A stretch of 12,737 bases of DNA from positions 1-12,737 of the forward strand of contig CAJUPI010000079.1 in assembly GCA_910588125.1 (NCBI GenBank), in the 5' to 3' direction. How positions within the stretch are numbered: the first letter of the stretch is position 1; each line of letters begins with the position of its first letter. Position numbers and translations under genes: made by a program. Positions 6,468-12,671 of the stretch are shown here, in pieces. This stretch comes from an uncultured Lachnospiraceae bacterium (GTDB lineage Bacteria > Bacillota > Clostridia > Lachnospirales > Lachnospiraceae). Below the pieces are notes generated by a model. It did no database searches, was not told where the DNA came from, and saw only the letters and a program-made list of their open reading frames with translations.

Positions 6468-7976
6468 ATGAGGGAAATACTTCTGGCAGCGCCGGTTTTG
6501 CTGCCTGTATTGGGAGGCGCCGGAATGCTGGTTTTGCATCTGAAGGATGGCGGAGAAAAAAATGACCGGCGTCTGATGTTTTTGACGGAAGGGCTGGTAT
6601 TGCTGAACAGCCTGGTTATTTTCTGGCTTCTGCGATATCGGATGGGGGCAAACCTGGTACTGTTCCGGCTGTTCGGAAATCTTACGGTGCGGTTTGGGCT
6701 GGATCCGATGGGCGGCGTGTTTGCCGGGCTGATTGGGTTTCTGTGGCCGTTGGCAGTATTATATTCTTTTGAATATATGAAACATGAGAAACGGAAGCAG
6801 ATGTTCTTTGCTTATTATGTGATGACTTACGGAGTGACGGCGGGGATTGCCCTGGCGGGAAATCTGGTGACGATGTATCTTTGCTATGAGATGCTGACGT
6901 TGGTAACCTTTCCGCTGGTGCTTTTTCCCATGACCAGAGAGGCGAAAAGAGCCAGCCGCCGTTATCTGTATTATTCTATCGGCGGCGCCGCTTTTGCCTT
7001 TATCGGCCTGGTGTTTGTGCTGAGCTTTTCGGCCACAGGAAATACGGATTTTGCGCCCGGGGGCGTATTGGATCTGGATGCGGCAGAGGCGAGGAGAAAT
7101 CTATTGCTGTTGGTATATGTACTGGCCTTTTTTGGCTTTGGGGTCAAGGCGGCGCTCTTTCCGCTGCATGGCTGGCTGCCCCGGGCAACGGTGGCGCCTA
7201 CGCCGGTGACCGCACTATTGCACGCGGTGGCAGTCGTAAAATCCGGAGCATTTGCTATCCTGCGTTTTACGTATTTTAGTTATGGCACGGAATTTTTACG
7301 AGGGAGCTGGGCTCAGTGGACAGTGATGGCTGCGGCGCTCGTCACGATTGTTTTTGGATCTACGATGGCAGTGCGGGAGATTCACTGGAAAAGGCGTCTG
7401 GCTTATTCGACGGTCAGCAATCTGTCTTATATCTTGTTTGGGGCAACGGTGATGAGCCCTCTGGGGCTGGCGGCTGCCCTGAGCCATCTGGTGATCCATG
7501 CATTTATGAAAATCTGTTCCTTTTTCTGTGCCGGTGCAGTAATGCACCAGACTGGTAAGACCCAGGTATATGAACTGGATGGCCTGGGGAAGAGTATGCC
7601 GGTTACGTTCGGATGTCTGGCTGTGGCCAGCTTCTCTTTGATGGGAATTCCGCTGTTTGGCGGGTTTATCAGCAAATGGAATCTGGTACAGGCGGCGTTT
7701 GCCTGTGAAGGGAGCTGGTTGCCCTGCGCGGGGGTGGCAGTGATTCTGTATTCGGCTCTTATGACTGGGATCTACATGCTGACTGTGTTGGTGCGGGCCT
7801 GTTTTCCGAAAAGGGAAAAGCAGAGGACAGAGACGGAGCCTGAGAGGAAATATAGGGATCCGGGATGGATGATGCTGGTACCATTGTTAATTTTTGCGGC
7901 ATTGATTCTTTTCTGGGGCCTCCATTCGTCTTCTCTTATGAGGCTGCTAACAGAGATTGGAGGTGAGGCAGGATGA
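6468..7976 (+). CDS. Antiporter-like subunit D3 (NuoL/NuoM/MrpA-type, Proton_antipo_M)
   Basis: This is a 502-residue (from 6468) membrane protein, paralogous to D2. Conserved charge-path residues are E141 (YEMLTL), K227 and H234 (VKAALFPLHGWLP), H252 and K258 (HAVAVVKSG), H340/H344/K348 (SHLVIHAFMK) and K403 (GFISKW). The loop RATVAPTPVTALLHA differs from the HPVAPAPASA form of D2 and D4 and is nearer the classical NuoL/MrpA form with H252. ACGGAGG (6454-6460) is almost touching the ATG at 6462 but is 7 bases from the ATG at 6468, so the later start is preferred. A charged loop at about 438-460 precedes the last helix. Its TGA overlaps the ATG of D4. It is expected to act as one of the ion-translocating channels of the complex. 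Confidence 0.92.
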   Translation: MREILLAAPVLLPVLGGAGMLVLHLKDGGEKNDRRLMFLTEGLVLLNSLVIFWLLRYRMGANLVLFRLFGNLTVRFGLDPMGGVFAGLIGFLWPLAVLYSFEYMKHEKRKQMFFAYYVMTYGVTAGIALAGNLVTMYLCYEMLTLVTFPLVLFPMTREAKRASRRYLYYSIGGAAFAFIGLVFVLSFSATGNTDFAPGGVLDLDAAEARRNLLLLVYVLAFFGFGVKAALFPLHGWLPRATVAPTPVTALLHAVAVVKSGAFAILRFTYFSYGTEFLRGSWAQWTVMAAALVTIVFGSTMAVREIHWKRRLAYSTVSNLSYILFGATVMSPLGLAAALSHLVIHAFMKICSFFCAGAVMHQTGKTQVYELDGLGKSMPVTFGCLAVASFSLMGIPLFGGFISKWNLVQAAFACEGSWLPCAGVAVILYSALMTGIYMLTVLVRACFPKREKQRTETEPERKYRDPGWMMLVPLLIFAALILFWGLHSSSLMRLLTEIGGEAG

Positions 7977-9976
7977 ATGTCGGGGGAGATTGGATCATTC
8001 CGGGATTATGCGGGATGGGGCTGCATTTTCAGATGGACGGGTTCCGGCTGATATATCTGGCAATTGCGGTGCTGATGTGGAGTGTCAGCGGCATTTTTTC
8101 CCGGGAATATATGGTTCACTACAAAAATCGGGGACGATATTATTCGTTTTTTTGGGCTACCTTTCTGGCCACGGCAGGAGTTTTTCTGTCGGCAGATTTT
8201 TATACTACTTTTATCTTTTTTGAGATTATGTCTTTTACCTCTTATGTGTGGGTAGCCTTTGATGAGCGGACAGAGAGTCTGAAAGCGGCGGAAACCTATC
8301 TGGCAGTGGCGGTGATCGGCGGAATGGTGATGCTGATGGGATTGTTTTTGCTGGAGAATCTGTGCGGTACATTGGCATTTGATGCGGTAGCAGAGAGGGC
8401 GCAAAGAATTTTGGCAGAAGGATCGGAAAGCCAGCATCGGCAGCTCTATGTGGCCGGGGGGCTTTTGCTTTTGGGCTTTGGGGCGAAGGCAGGATGTTTT
8501 CCCCTGCATATCTGGCTGCCCAAGGCACATCCGGTCGCGCCGGCGCCGGCGAGTGCGCTGCTGTCAGGAATCCTTACCAAGGCGGGAGTATTTGGCGTGA
8601 TTATCGTTTCTTGCCGCATGTTCCGGGCCGATCGAATGTGGGGGCTTTTAATTGCCTCCCTGGGTTTTATTACGATGTTTTCAGGTGCGCTGCTGGCTTT
8701 ATTTTCCGTAAATCTGAAACGCACGCTGGCCTGTTCTTCCGTTTCTCAGATTGGTTTTATCCTGACGGGAATCGGCATGAGCTGCCTTTTGCGGGCGGCA
8801 GGCGAGAGTGGAGGGCTGGCAGTGCGGGGCGCATTTTTGCATATGGTCAATCACTCTTTGTTTAAGCTGGTGCTGTTTTTATGTGCGGCAGCAGTATTTA
8901 TGAATCTGCACCAGCTGGAGTTAAATGATATCCGCGGCTTTGGCAGAAAAAAGCCACTGCTGTTGTTCTGCTTTCTGATGGGGGCATTAGGTATCGGCGG
9001 CATGCCGCTGTGGAGCGGATATGTGAGTAAGACACTGCTTCATGAGGGGATTGTGGAGTATAAAAATGTGGCAGGGCAGCCGGCTTTCTGGCAGATGGCG
9101 GAATGGCTTTTTCTGATAAGCGGCGGTATGACAGTGGCATACATGCTGAAATTGTTTGTGGCGCTGTTTGTGGATCGGCATCCCGTCCGGCAGGCGGAAT
9201 TTGAGGCAATGTCTGCGAGCTATATGAGAAAGGAGAGCGGGGCGGCACTGGCGGTGGCAGCAGTGCTTCTTCCTCTGATGGGAATGACGGCTCATATGAG
9301 TATGGATCGGTTGGCGGATCTGGGACAGGGTTTTTTCGGGCCGGCGGAGCATGGACATCTGGTGCATTATTTTTCTTTCGGCAATCTAAAAGGCGGGCTG
9401 ATCTCGCTTGGGATCGGGATCGCATTATATTTGCTGTTGGTTCGCCGATGGATGATGGGCGTGGATGGAAAGATTGCTGACAGGGGAGGCAGTCCGGGAT
9501 TGTATTATCGGGAGCTTTGGCCGTCATGGTTTGACTTGGAGAATCTATTGTACCGTCCTTTGCTTCAGGTAGCTTTACCGGGGATTGGCGGTGCAGTTTG
9601 CGGATTTGTGGATCGTTATCTGATAGCGGCGGCAGTGACGGTGTTTTTGGCGGTTTCTGCTGTACTTTGCCGTGCCATGGATCAGATGGCGGACGGCTGG
9701 ATCCGTCTGGCCAGGGAGAGCACCCACAGCCAGCTTCCCCGAGCGGTGGACAAAACGCGGGAGAACGCAGGGGCAGAAGGATGCTTGCGAGCTTTAAAAG
9801 GACGGATTGGCGTGGAAAAAAAGCAGATGGCAGAAAAGATTTTTCGGCTGGAAGAACGAATCCGGAGCAATGGCCGGCTGGTGGAGGAGAGCTTTTCCTT
9901 TGGCTTGATGCTGTTTGCTATCGGGCTTTGCCTGACGCTGGGATATTTGCTGGTAGGTTTTTTGAGGCATTCATGA
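7973..9976 (+). CDS. Antiporter-like subunit D4, short N-terminus and long C-terminal extension
   Basis: This 667-residue membrane protein is of the same superfamily. Charge-path residues: E84 (FFEIMSF), K172 and H179 (AKAGCFPLHIWLP), K203 (LTKAG), H290/H294/K298 (HMVNHSLFK) and K353 (GYVSK). E84 lies about 55 residues nearer the N-terminus than in D2 and D3, so the first two helices of the usual fold are missing. An in-frame TGA at 7964-7966 proves that the frame cannot start earlier, and GGAGGTGA (7959-7966) supports the ATG at 7973. Beyond about residue 400 it has roughly 260 extra residues: several helices, a charged, helix-prone segment (about 565-638) and a final membrane helix (about 641-663). 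This resembles the lateral helix plus terminal anchor of NuoL, HyfB and MrpA. As the last gene of the operon it may supply the lateral brace of the complex. Confidence 0.9.
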   Translation: MNVGGDWIIPGLCGMGLHFQMDGFRLIYLAIAVLMWSVSGIFSREYMVHYKNRGRYYSFFWATFLATAGVFLSADFYTTFIFFEIMSFTSYVWVAFDERTESLKAAETYLAVAVIGGMVMLMGLFLLENLCGTLAFDAVAERAQRILAEGSESQHRQLYVAGGLLLLGFGAKAGCFPLHIWLPKAHPVAPAPASALLSGILTKAGVFGVIIVSCRMFRADRMWGLLIASLGFITMFSGALLALFSVNLKRTLACSSVSQIGFILTGIGMSCLLRAAGESGGLAVRGAFLHMVNHSLFKLVLFLCAAAVFMNLHQLELNDIRGFGRKKPLLLFCFLMGALGIGGMPLWSGYVSKTLLHEGIVEYKNVAGQPAFWQMAEWLFLISGGMTVAYMLKLFVALFVDRHPVRQAEFEAMSASYMRKESGAALAVAAVLLPLMGMTAHMSMDRLADLGQGFFGPAEHGHLVHYFSFGNLKGGLISLGIGIALYLLLVRRWMMGVDGKIADRGGSPGLYYRELWPSWFDLENLLYRPLLQVALPGIGGAVCGFVDRYLIAAAVTVFLAVSAVLCRAMDQMADGWIRLARESTHSQLPRAVDKTRENAGAEGCLRALKGRIGVEKKQMAEKIFRLEERIRSNGRLVEESFSFGLMLFAIGLCLTLGYLLVGFLRHS

Positions 9977-10030
9977 GCAGAGCACGGTTATCTTAAAGAT
10001 TTTAGTGGACAATTTGTTATGGTTTTTTCC

Positions 10031-10059
10031 TTGACGGAAGAACCTGGCAATCTTATAAT
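10031..10059 (+). promoter_or_regulatory. SigA-type promoter of the L,D-transpeptidase gene
   Basis: TTGACG (10031-10036), a 17-bp spacer and TATAAT (10054-10059) make a near-consensus promoter, with a start near 10066. It gives the transpeptidase its own transcription. No clear intrinsic terminator lies between the D4 stop (9976) and this promoter, so read-through from the antiporter operon is also possible. GAACC (10040-10044) and GGTTC (10066-10070) form a short dyad around the -10 box, loosely similar to the dyad at the antiporter promoter. Confidence 0.8.
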
Positions 10060-10085
10060 AGAAACGGTTCTGAAAAAGAGGAGAT

Positions 10086-10127
10086 ATGTCAGAATCAGAA
10101 AGCAGGAGAAATGATGGGAAAATATAA
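10086..10127 (+). CDS. Possible 13-residue upstream open frame overlapping the transpeptidase start
   Basis: An ATG at 10086, preceded by AGAGGAG (10077-10083), opens a 13-codon frame (begins MSESES, ends at TAA 10125-10127) that runs across the start of the L,D-transpeptidase gene in another frame. The ribosome site is reasonable, so it could be translated and influence initiation of the main gene. It may equally be chance; the peptide resembles nothing known. Confidence 0.25.
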   Translation: MSESESRRNDGKI

Positions 10128-11523
10128 AAAGTATCGGATAGGAAAACTTCTGATTGTGTTGCTGGCAGCCGGTTCCCTGCAGCTGACCGTTTACGGTGAG
10201 GAAAATACGGATGTCTTTGTACCGGGAACGACGGTTAATGGTTTGGGGATCAGCGGCATGACGGTGGAGGAAGCAGGTTCTCATATCGGTAACTTTTATT
10301 CCAACGAATACCAATTGACGATTCGGGAAAAGAATGGAGTTACCGAGACGATCCAGGGAAAGGATATTGGCTTTGGGATTGGCCTGCCGGAGGGGGCACT
10401 GGCGGAAATTCTTCAAAAGGAGAATGAGGCCGGACGGGTTTTTGGGCCGGATACGGACAACAGCTATCGGGTTCAGCTGGAGAATACATATAGCCAGGAG
10501 GAGCTGGAGGCTAGGATACAGAGCCTGAATTGCATCAGCGGCAGCAATATTGTCACAACAAGGGATGCTCATGTCAGTGAATATGAAGAGGGACAACCCT
10601 TTACGATAATACCGGAGGTGAGGGGAAATAATGTCTATCCGGAAAAGGTGGCTCAGGTGATCCAGGATGCCGTGGCAGCAGGAGACAGAGAAGTAAATCT
10701 GGAGGCGGCAGGCTGCTATTATCAGGTACAGGTGACCGAGGGAGACGAGCGTCTGAAGGATCTGTGCGATACGATGAACCGGTGCCGGGAGATGGAGATC
10801 ACGTATACGTTCGGAGAGGACAGTGAGATCATCGATGCGGCTGCTATCTGTTCCTGGCTGGCTGGGACTTCTGATGGAGAAATACAGGTAGATATGGAAA
10901 AGATTACTGCTTTTGTGGCAGAGCTGGCTGGCCGGCACGACACGGCAGGGACTGCCCGGACCTTTCGGGCGGCTGACGGCAGAGAGGTATCTGTCAGTGG
11001 TGCATATGGGTGGAAAATAGATCAGGCAGCAGAAGCGGCGGCGCTGGTTTCCATGATTCGGACCGGGCAGTCCCAGTCCCGTGAGCCCCAGTATTCCTCT
11101 GCGGCAGCTTTGCACGGAGGCCAGGATTGGGGACAGACCTATGTCGAGGTCGATCTGACGAATCAGCATGTATATATGATTAAGGACGGGGTAGTGGCTT
11201 GGGATGCTCCCTGCGTGACTGGCAATCAGGCCAGGGGCCATCATACGCCGGCGGGGATATATACGTTGAAGTCCAAGGAGCGTAACCGTGTATTGCGGGG
11301 GGCAAAGCGGGCGGACGGCAGCTATGAGTATGAGTCTCCGGTGTCTTACTGGATGCCGTTTAACGGCGGTATCGGTTTGCATGACGCCAACTGGAGAGGC
11401 AGCTTTGGTGGCAATATCTATAAGTCGAACGGCAGCCATGGCTGTGTGAATCTTCCGCCGAAGAAGACGGGGGCATTGTTTGATTTGGTGTATGTGGGGA
11501 TTCCGGTGATTTGTTATCATTAA
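10114..11523 (+). CDS. Exported L,D-transpeptidase (YkuD domain) with peptidoglycan-binding-like N-terminal region
   Basis: This is a 469-residue (from 10114) cell-envelope enzyme. Numbered from the ATG at 10111: a basic N-terminus and a hydrophobic segment (about 11-28) form a signal peptide or anchor. About 35-330 is an extracellular region that looks like the PG_binding_4-type repeats common in clostridial enzymes of this class. About 342-469 is the YkuD catalytic domain. The catalytic signature is complete: H424 in GLHDANW, then SHGCVNLP with H443 and nucleophile C445. The enzyme would form 3-3 cross-links or attach proteins to peptidoglycan stems. AGGAG (10104-10108) is 2 bases from the ATG at 10111 and 5 from the one at 10114, so 10114 is preferred. 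It has its own promoter; the palindromic repeat 18 bases after the stop may end the transcript. A functional link with the antiporter is not evident. Confidence 0.92.
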   Translation: MGKYKKYRIGKLLIVLLAAGSLQLTVYGEENTDVFVPGTTVNGLGISGMTVEEAGSHIGNFYSNEYQLTIREKNGVTETIQGKDIGFGIGLPEGALAEILQKENEAGRVFGPDTDNSYRVQLENTYSQEELEARIQSLNCISGSNIVTTRDAHVSEYEEGQPFTIIPEVRGNNVYPEKVAQVIQDAVAAGDREVNLEAAGCYYQVQVTEGDERLKDLCDTMNRCREMEITYTFGEDSEIIDAAAICSWLAGTSDGEIQVDMEKITAFVAELAGRHDTAGTARTFRAADGREVSVSGAYGWKIDQAAEAAALVSMIRTGQSQSREPQYSSAAALHGGQDWGQTYVEVDLTNQHVYMIKDGVVAWDAPCVTGNQARGHHTPAGIYTLKSKERNRVLRGAKRADGSYEYESPVSYWMPFNGGIGLHDANWRGSFGGNIYKSNGSHGCVNLPPKKTGALFDLVYVGIPVICYH

Positions 11524-11540
11524 AAGGTTGTAAAATCTAT

Positions 11541-11820
11541 GTTAGTTTTTCAGAAGGTACGCCCTGGAGGAAGGAGTGGGAGGGCGGCCTGTTCTGCTGG
11601 GCGCTTTTTCCCGTTTCGGGATTAATAAACTCTAAGATTGCCGAATTTTGCTAAAAACAAAACGAAAATGTCCAAACTCGCTTCGCTCAAACAGTGGACA
11701 TTTTCGTTTTAATGCAAAATCCGGCAATCTAAGGGTTTCTAAATCCCTGCAAAAGTCAAAAGTGCCCGGCAGAACAGGCCGCCCTCCCGCTCCCTCCTCC
11801 AGGGCTGAATATTCTCAGAG
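11541..11820 (+). repeat. Long palindromic repeat, copy 2 (complete)
   Basis: This 280-bp palindrome has the same end tags as copy 1: GTTAGTTTTTCAGAAGG at the left and GGCTGAATATTCTCAGAG at the right. CCCTGG (11562-11567) starts an arm that pairs with the arm ending in CCAGGG (11799-11804). Inner stems pair AAGATTGCCG with CGGCAATCT and ACGAAAATGTCCA with TGGACATTTTCGT around the apex CTCGCTTCGCTC (11677-11688). Several of these stem sequences differ from those of copy 1, yet each arm still matches its own partner. It begins 18 bases after the transpeptidase stop and may act as a transcription end or barrier. Long open frames that cross it are by-products of the palindrome. Confidence 0.85.
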
Positions 11821-11837
11821 CTGAAATATTTGTTCTT

Positions 11838-11980
11838 GTTAATTTTCTCAGAAGGCACGCCAGGGAAAAAGGAGCGGGAAGAGGCGGGAAATGCTTTGCT
11901 GCTTTTTCCGGTTTCGGGATCAAGAATTCCTAAAATCCCTGATTTTTGCGAAAAGCGAAACGAAAATCCCCAAACTCGCT
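11838..11980 (+). repeat. Long palindromic repeat, copy 3 (left half only)
   Basis: The copy begins with GTTAATTTTCTCAGAAGG, 17 bases after copy 2 and in the same orientation. It follows the left arm of the family through TTTCGGGAT, GCGAAACGAAAATCCCC and AAACTCGCT, then stops abruptly at 11980. The family centre lies in CTCGCT/TCGCTC, so 143 of 280 bases are present, almost exactly one half. Its arm is nearer to copy 1 (GGCGGGAAATG shared) than to copy 2. The partner arm is absent within the window. Bases 11981-12043 between it and the repressor gene hold only a short dyad and one arm of the direct repeat. Confidence 0.8.
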
Positions 11981-12020
11981 GGGAAGCTTTCATCTGCTAC
12001 GCCGCATTTGTTGGGTGATA

Positions 12021-12040
12021 AGTAACCCAAAGATATCAAA
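12021..12040 (+). repeat. Direct repeat flanking the repressor module, left arm
   Basis: AGTAACCCAA followed by AG and ATATCAAA recurs at 12557-12579, with three extra bases in the right copy. The two arms enclose the repressor gene and its control region (about 0.5 kb). This could be an old target duplication, attachment-site halves or a shared binding site; the match is short and imperfect. Confidence 0.45.
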
Positions 12041-12043
12041 AAA

Positions 12044-12439
12044 TCAACCGGCTATATCATTTTTTTCTGTATCTCTTAAGGAATATGATTTTTCCTTTTC
12101 CCCTGTTATGTTTCTTTGCTTACGAAGCTTTATCTTTAATATCTCTGCCATTTCTTCTTGATCCTCCGCGGAGAGCTTTCGGAACCCCTCTAATAGTTCT
12201 TCTTCTTTTTTGCAGATTTTATTATTCTGTGAATTCGAAGATTCGCCGGTTATCAGCCATTCCATATCGCATTGTAATACCTGGGAAATCCTGTAAAATA
12301 AGATGAATGACGGAATACGTGTGCCATTTTCTATTTTGCTCAAAGCGCCTGAGGATACGCCACATTCCTGAAAAATATCAGTCTGTGTAAGCCCTATGGC
12401 TTTCCGTCGCTGTTTGATTCGGTTACCGATGCGGATCAT
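12044..12439 (-). CDS. XRE-family (Cro/CI-like) transcriptional repressor
   Basis: This 131-residue DNA-binding protein has an N-terminal HTH_XRE domain (about 3-66). It contains IGNRIKQRRKAIGLTQ, a recognition-helix region around VSSGALSKIENG, and the following FYRISQVLQCDMEWL helix. The C-terminal part is charged and helical (EEELLEGFRKLSAEDQEEMAEIL), as in many small phage- or element-type repressors that dimerise. GGAAG lies 5 bases before the chosen start at 12439. An ATG at 12451 has a weaker site, and a TTG extension to 12481 would run through an operator-like repeat, so both are less likely. It is divergent from the promoter at 12508-12536 and probably controls that promoter and itself. 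Its sequence is more AT-rich than the antiporter operon, in line with acquisition as part of a mobile or accessory module. Confidence 0.88.
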   Translation of the reverse strand: MIRIGNRIKQRRKAIGLTQTDIFQECGVSSGALSKIENGTRIPSFILFYRISQVLQCDMEWLITGESSNSQNNKICKKEEELLEGFRKLSAEDQEEMAEILKIKLRKQRNITGEKEKSYSLRDTEKNDIAG

Positions 12440-12464
12440 GTCATCTTCCATGATGGTCTCACTT

Positions 12465-12529
12465 TCTGCTAATAGGAACAAGAATCTGCTAATAAGAATA
12501 AAAAATATTGACTTTCTGCTAATTAGCAG
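12465..12529. promoter_or_regulatory. Operator array for the XRE repressor
   Basis: TCTGCTAAT occurs three times in the same orientation, starting at 12465, 12485 and 12515. The third copy is part of the perfect 14-bp palindrome CTGCTAATTAGCAG (12516-12529). The spacings of 20 and 30 bases are whole numbers of about 10-bp turns, so bound dimers would sit on one face. The palindrome fills the spacer of the rightward promoter, and the other two lie between that promoter and the repressor start. This is a typical layout for repression of the outward promoter together with self-control. Confidence 0.75.
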
Positions 12530-12536
12530 TTATACT
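12508..12536 (+). promoter_or_regulatory. Outward-facing SigA-type promoter with operator in the spacer
   Basis: TTGACT (12508-12513) and TATACT (12531-12536) are separated by exactly 17 bp, giving a start near 12543. The spacer is almost entirely the palindrome CTGCTAATTAGCAG, so a bound repressor would block polymerase. The regulated gene begins beyond the right edge of the window or is led by the mini frame at 12645. Confidence 0.85.
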
Positions 12537-12556
12537 ATTCCTTACAACGGATTATT

Positions 12557-12579
12557 AGTAACCCAATAAGCATATCAAA
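12557..12579 (+). repeat. Direct repeat flanking the repressor module, right arm
   Basis: This is the second copy of AGTAACCCAA...ATATCAAA (see 12021-12040). It lies just downstream of the predicted start of the outward transcript and would be part of its leader. Confidence 0.45.
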
Positions 12580-12644
12580 TTTCTGGTGAAATCTCAAGAG
12601 CCGGGAAGGTTACTTTTGGTACGGGTGGGGAAGGGGGAGTGAGT

Positions 12645-12671
12645 ATGAACGGTTGCCAGGCATGCGGTTAG
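12645..12671 (+). CDS. Possible 8-codon leader peptide (MNGCQACG)
   Basis: An ATG at 12645 preceded by GGGGGAG at good spacing opens an 8-codon frame, MNGCQACG, ending in TAG. It lies in the leader of the outward transcript. The strong ribosome site and the CxxC pattern make it worth noting, but such a short frame can occur by chance. The remainder, 12672-12737, shows no further complete gene; a TTGAC at 12716-12720 lies too near the edge to judge. Confidence 0.3.
   Translation: MNGCQACG

Noticed and set aside
566..9976. Complex I (Nuo) or hydrogenase operon
   Set aside because: NuoL/M/N/K-like genes are present, but no quinone, NADH, FeS or NiFe subunit is found, while E, F, G and B subunits specific to Mrp-type antiporters are.
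9977..10030. Intrinsic terminator after the antiporter operon
   Set aside because: ATCTTAAAGAT is too small to form a usable stem and no GC-rich hairpin precedes the T-run, so no terminator is called.
9988..11520. Long minus-strand open frame (510 codons) opposite the L,D-transpeptidase
   Set aside because: The plus-strand gene has a promoter, ribosome site, signal peptide and the full SHGC catalytic motif. The antisense frame has no recognisable domain and an implausible composition.
11739..12018. Open frames of 60-85 codons in both directions across the palindromic copies
   Set aside because: They read through palindrome arms and into flanking DNA, have no ribosome site, and are not shared between copies.
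12011..12030. TTGGGT...ACCCAA dyad as terminator of the repressor gene
   Set aside because: Only a 6-bp stem and no T-run after it on the minus strand. It overlaps the direct repeat and is left uncalled.
12440..12481. Longer TTG start for the XRE repressor
   Set aside because: It would make the operator-like repeat at 12465 coding and has no ribosome site. The ATG at 12439 has GGAAG at proper distance.
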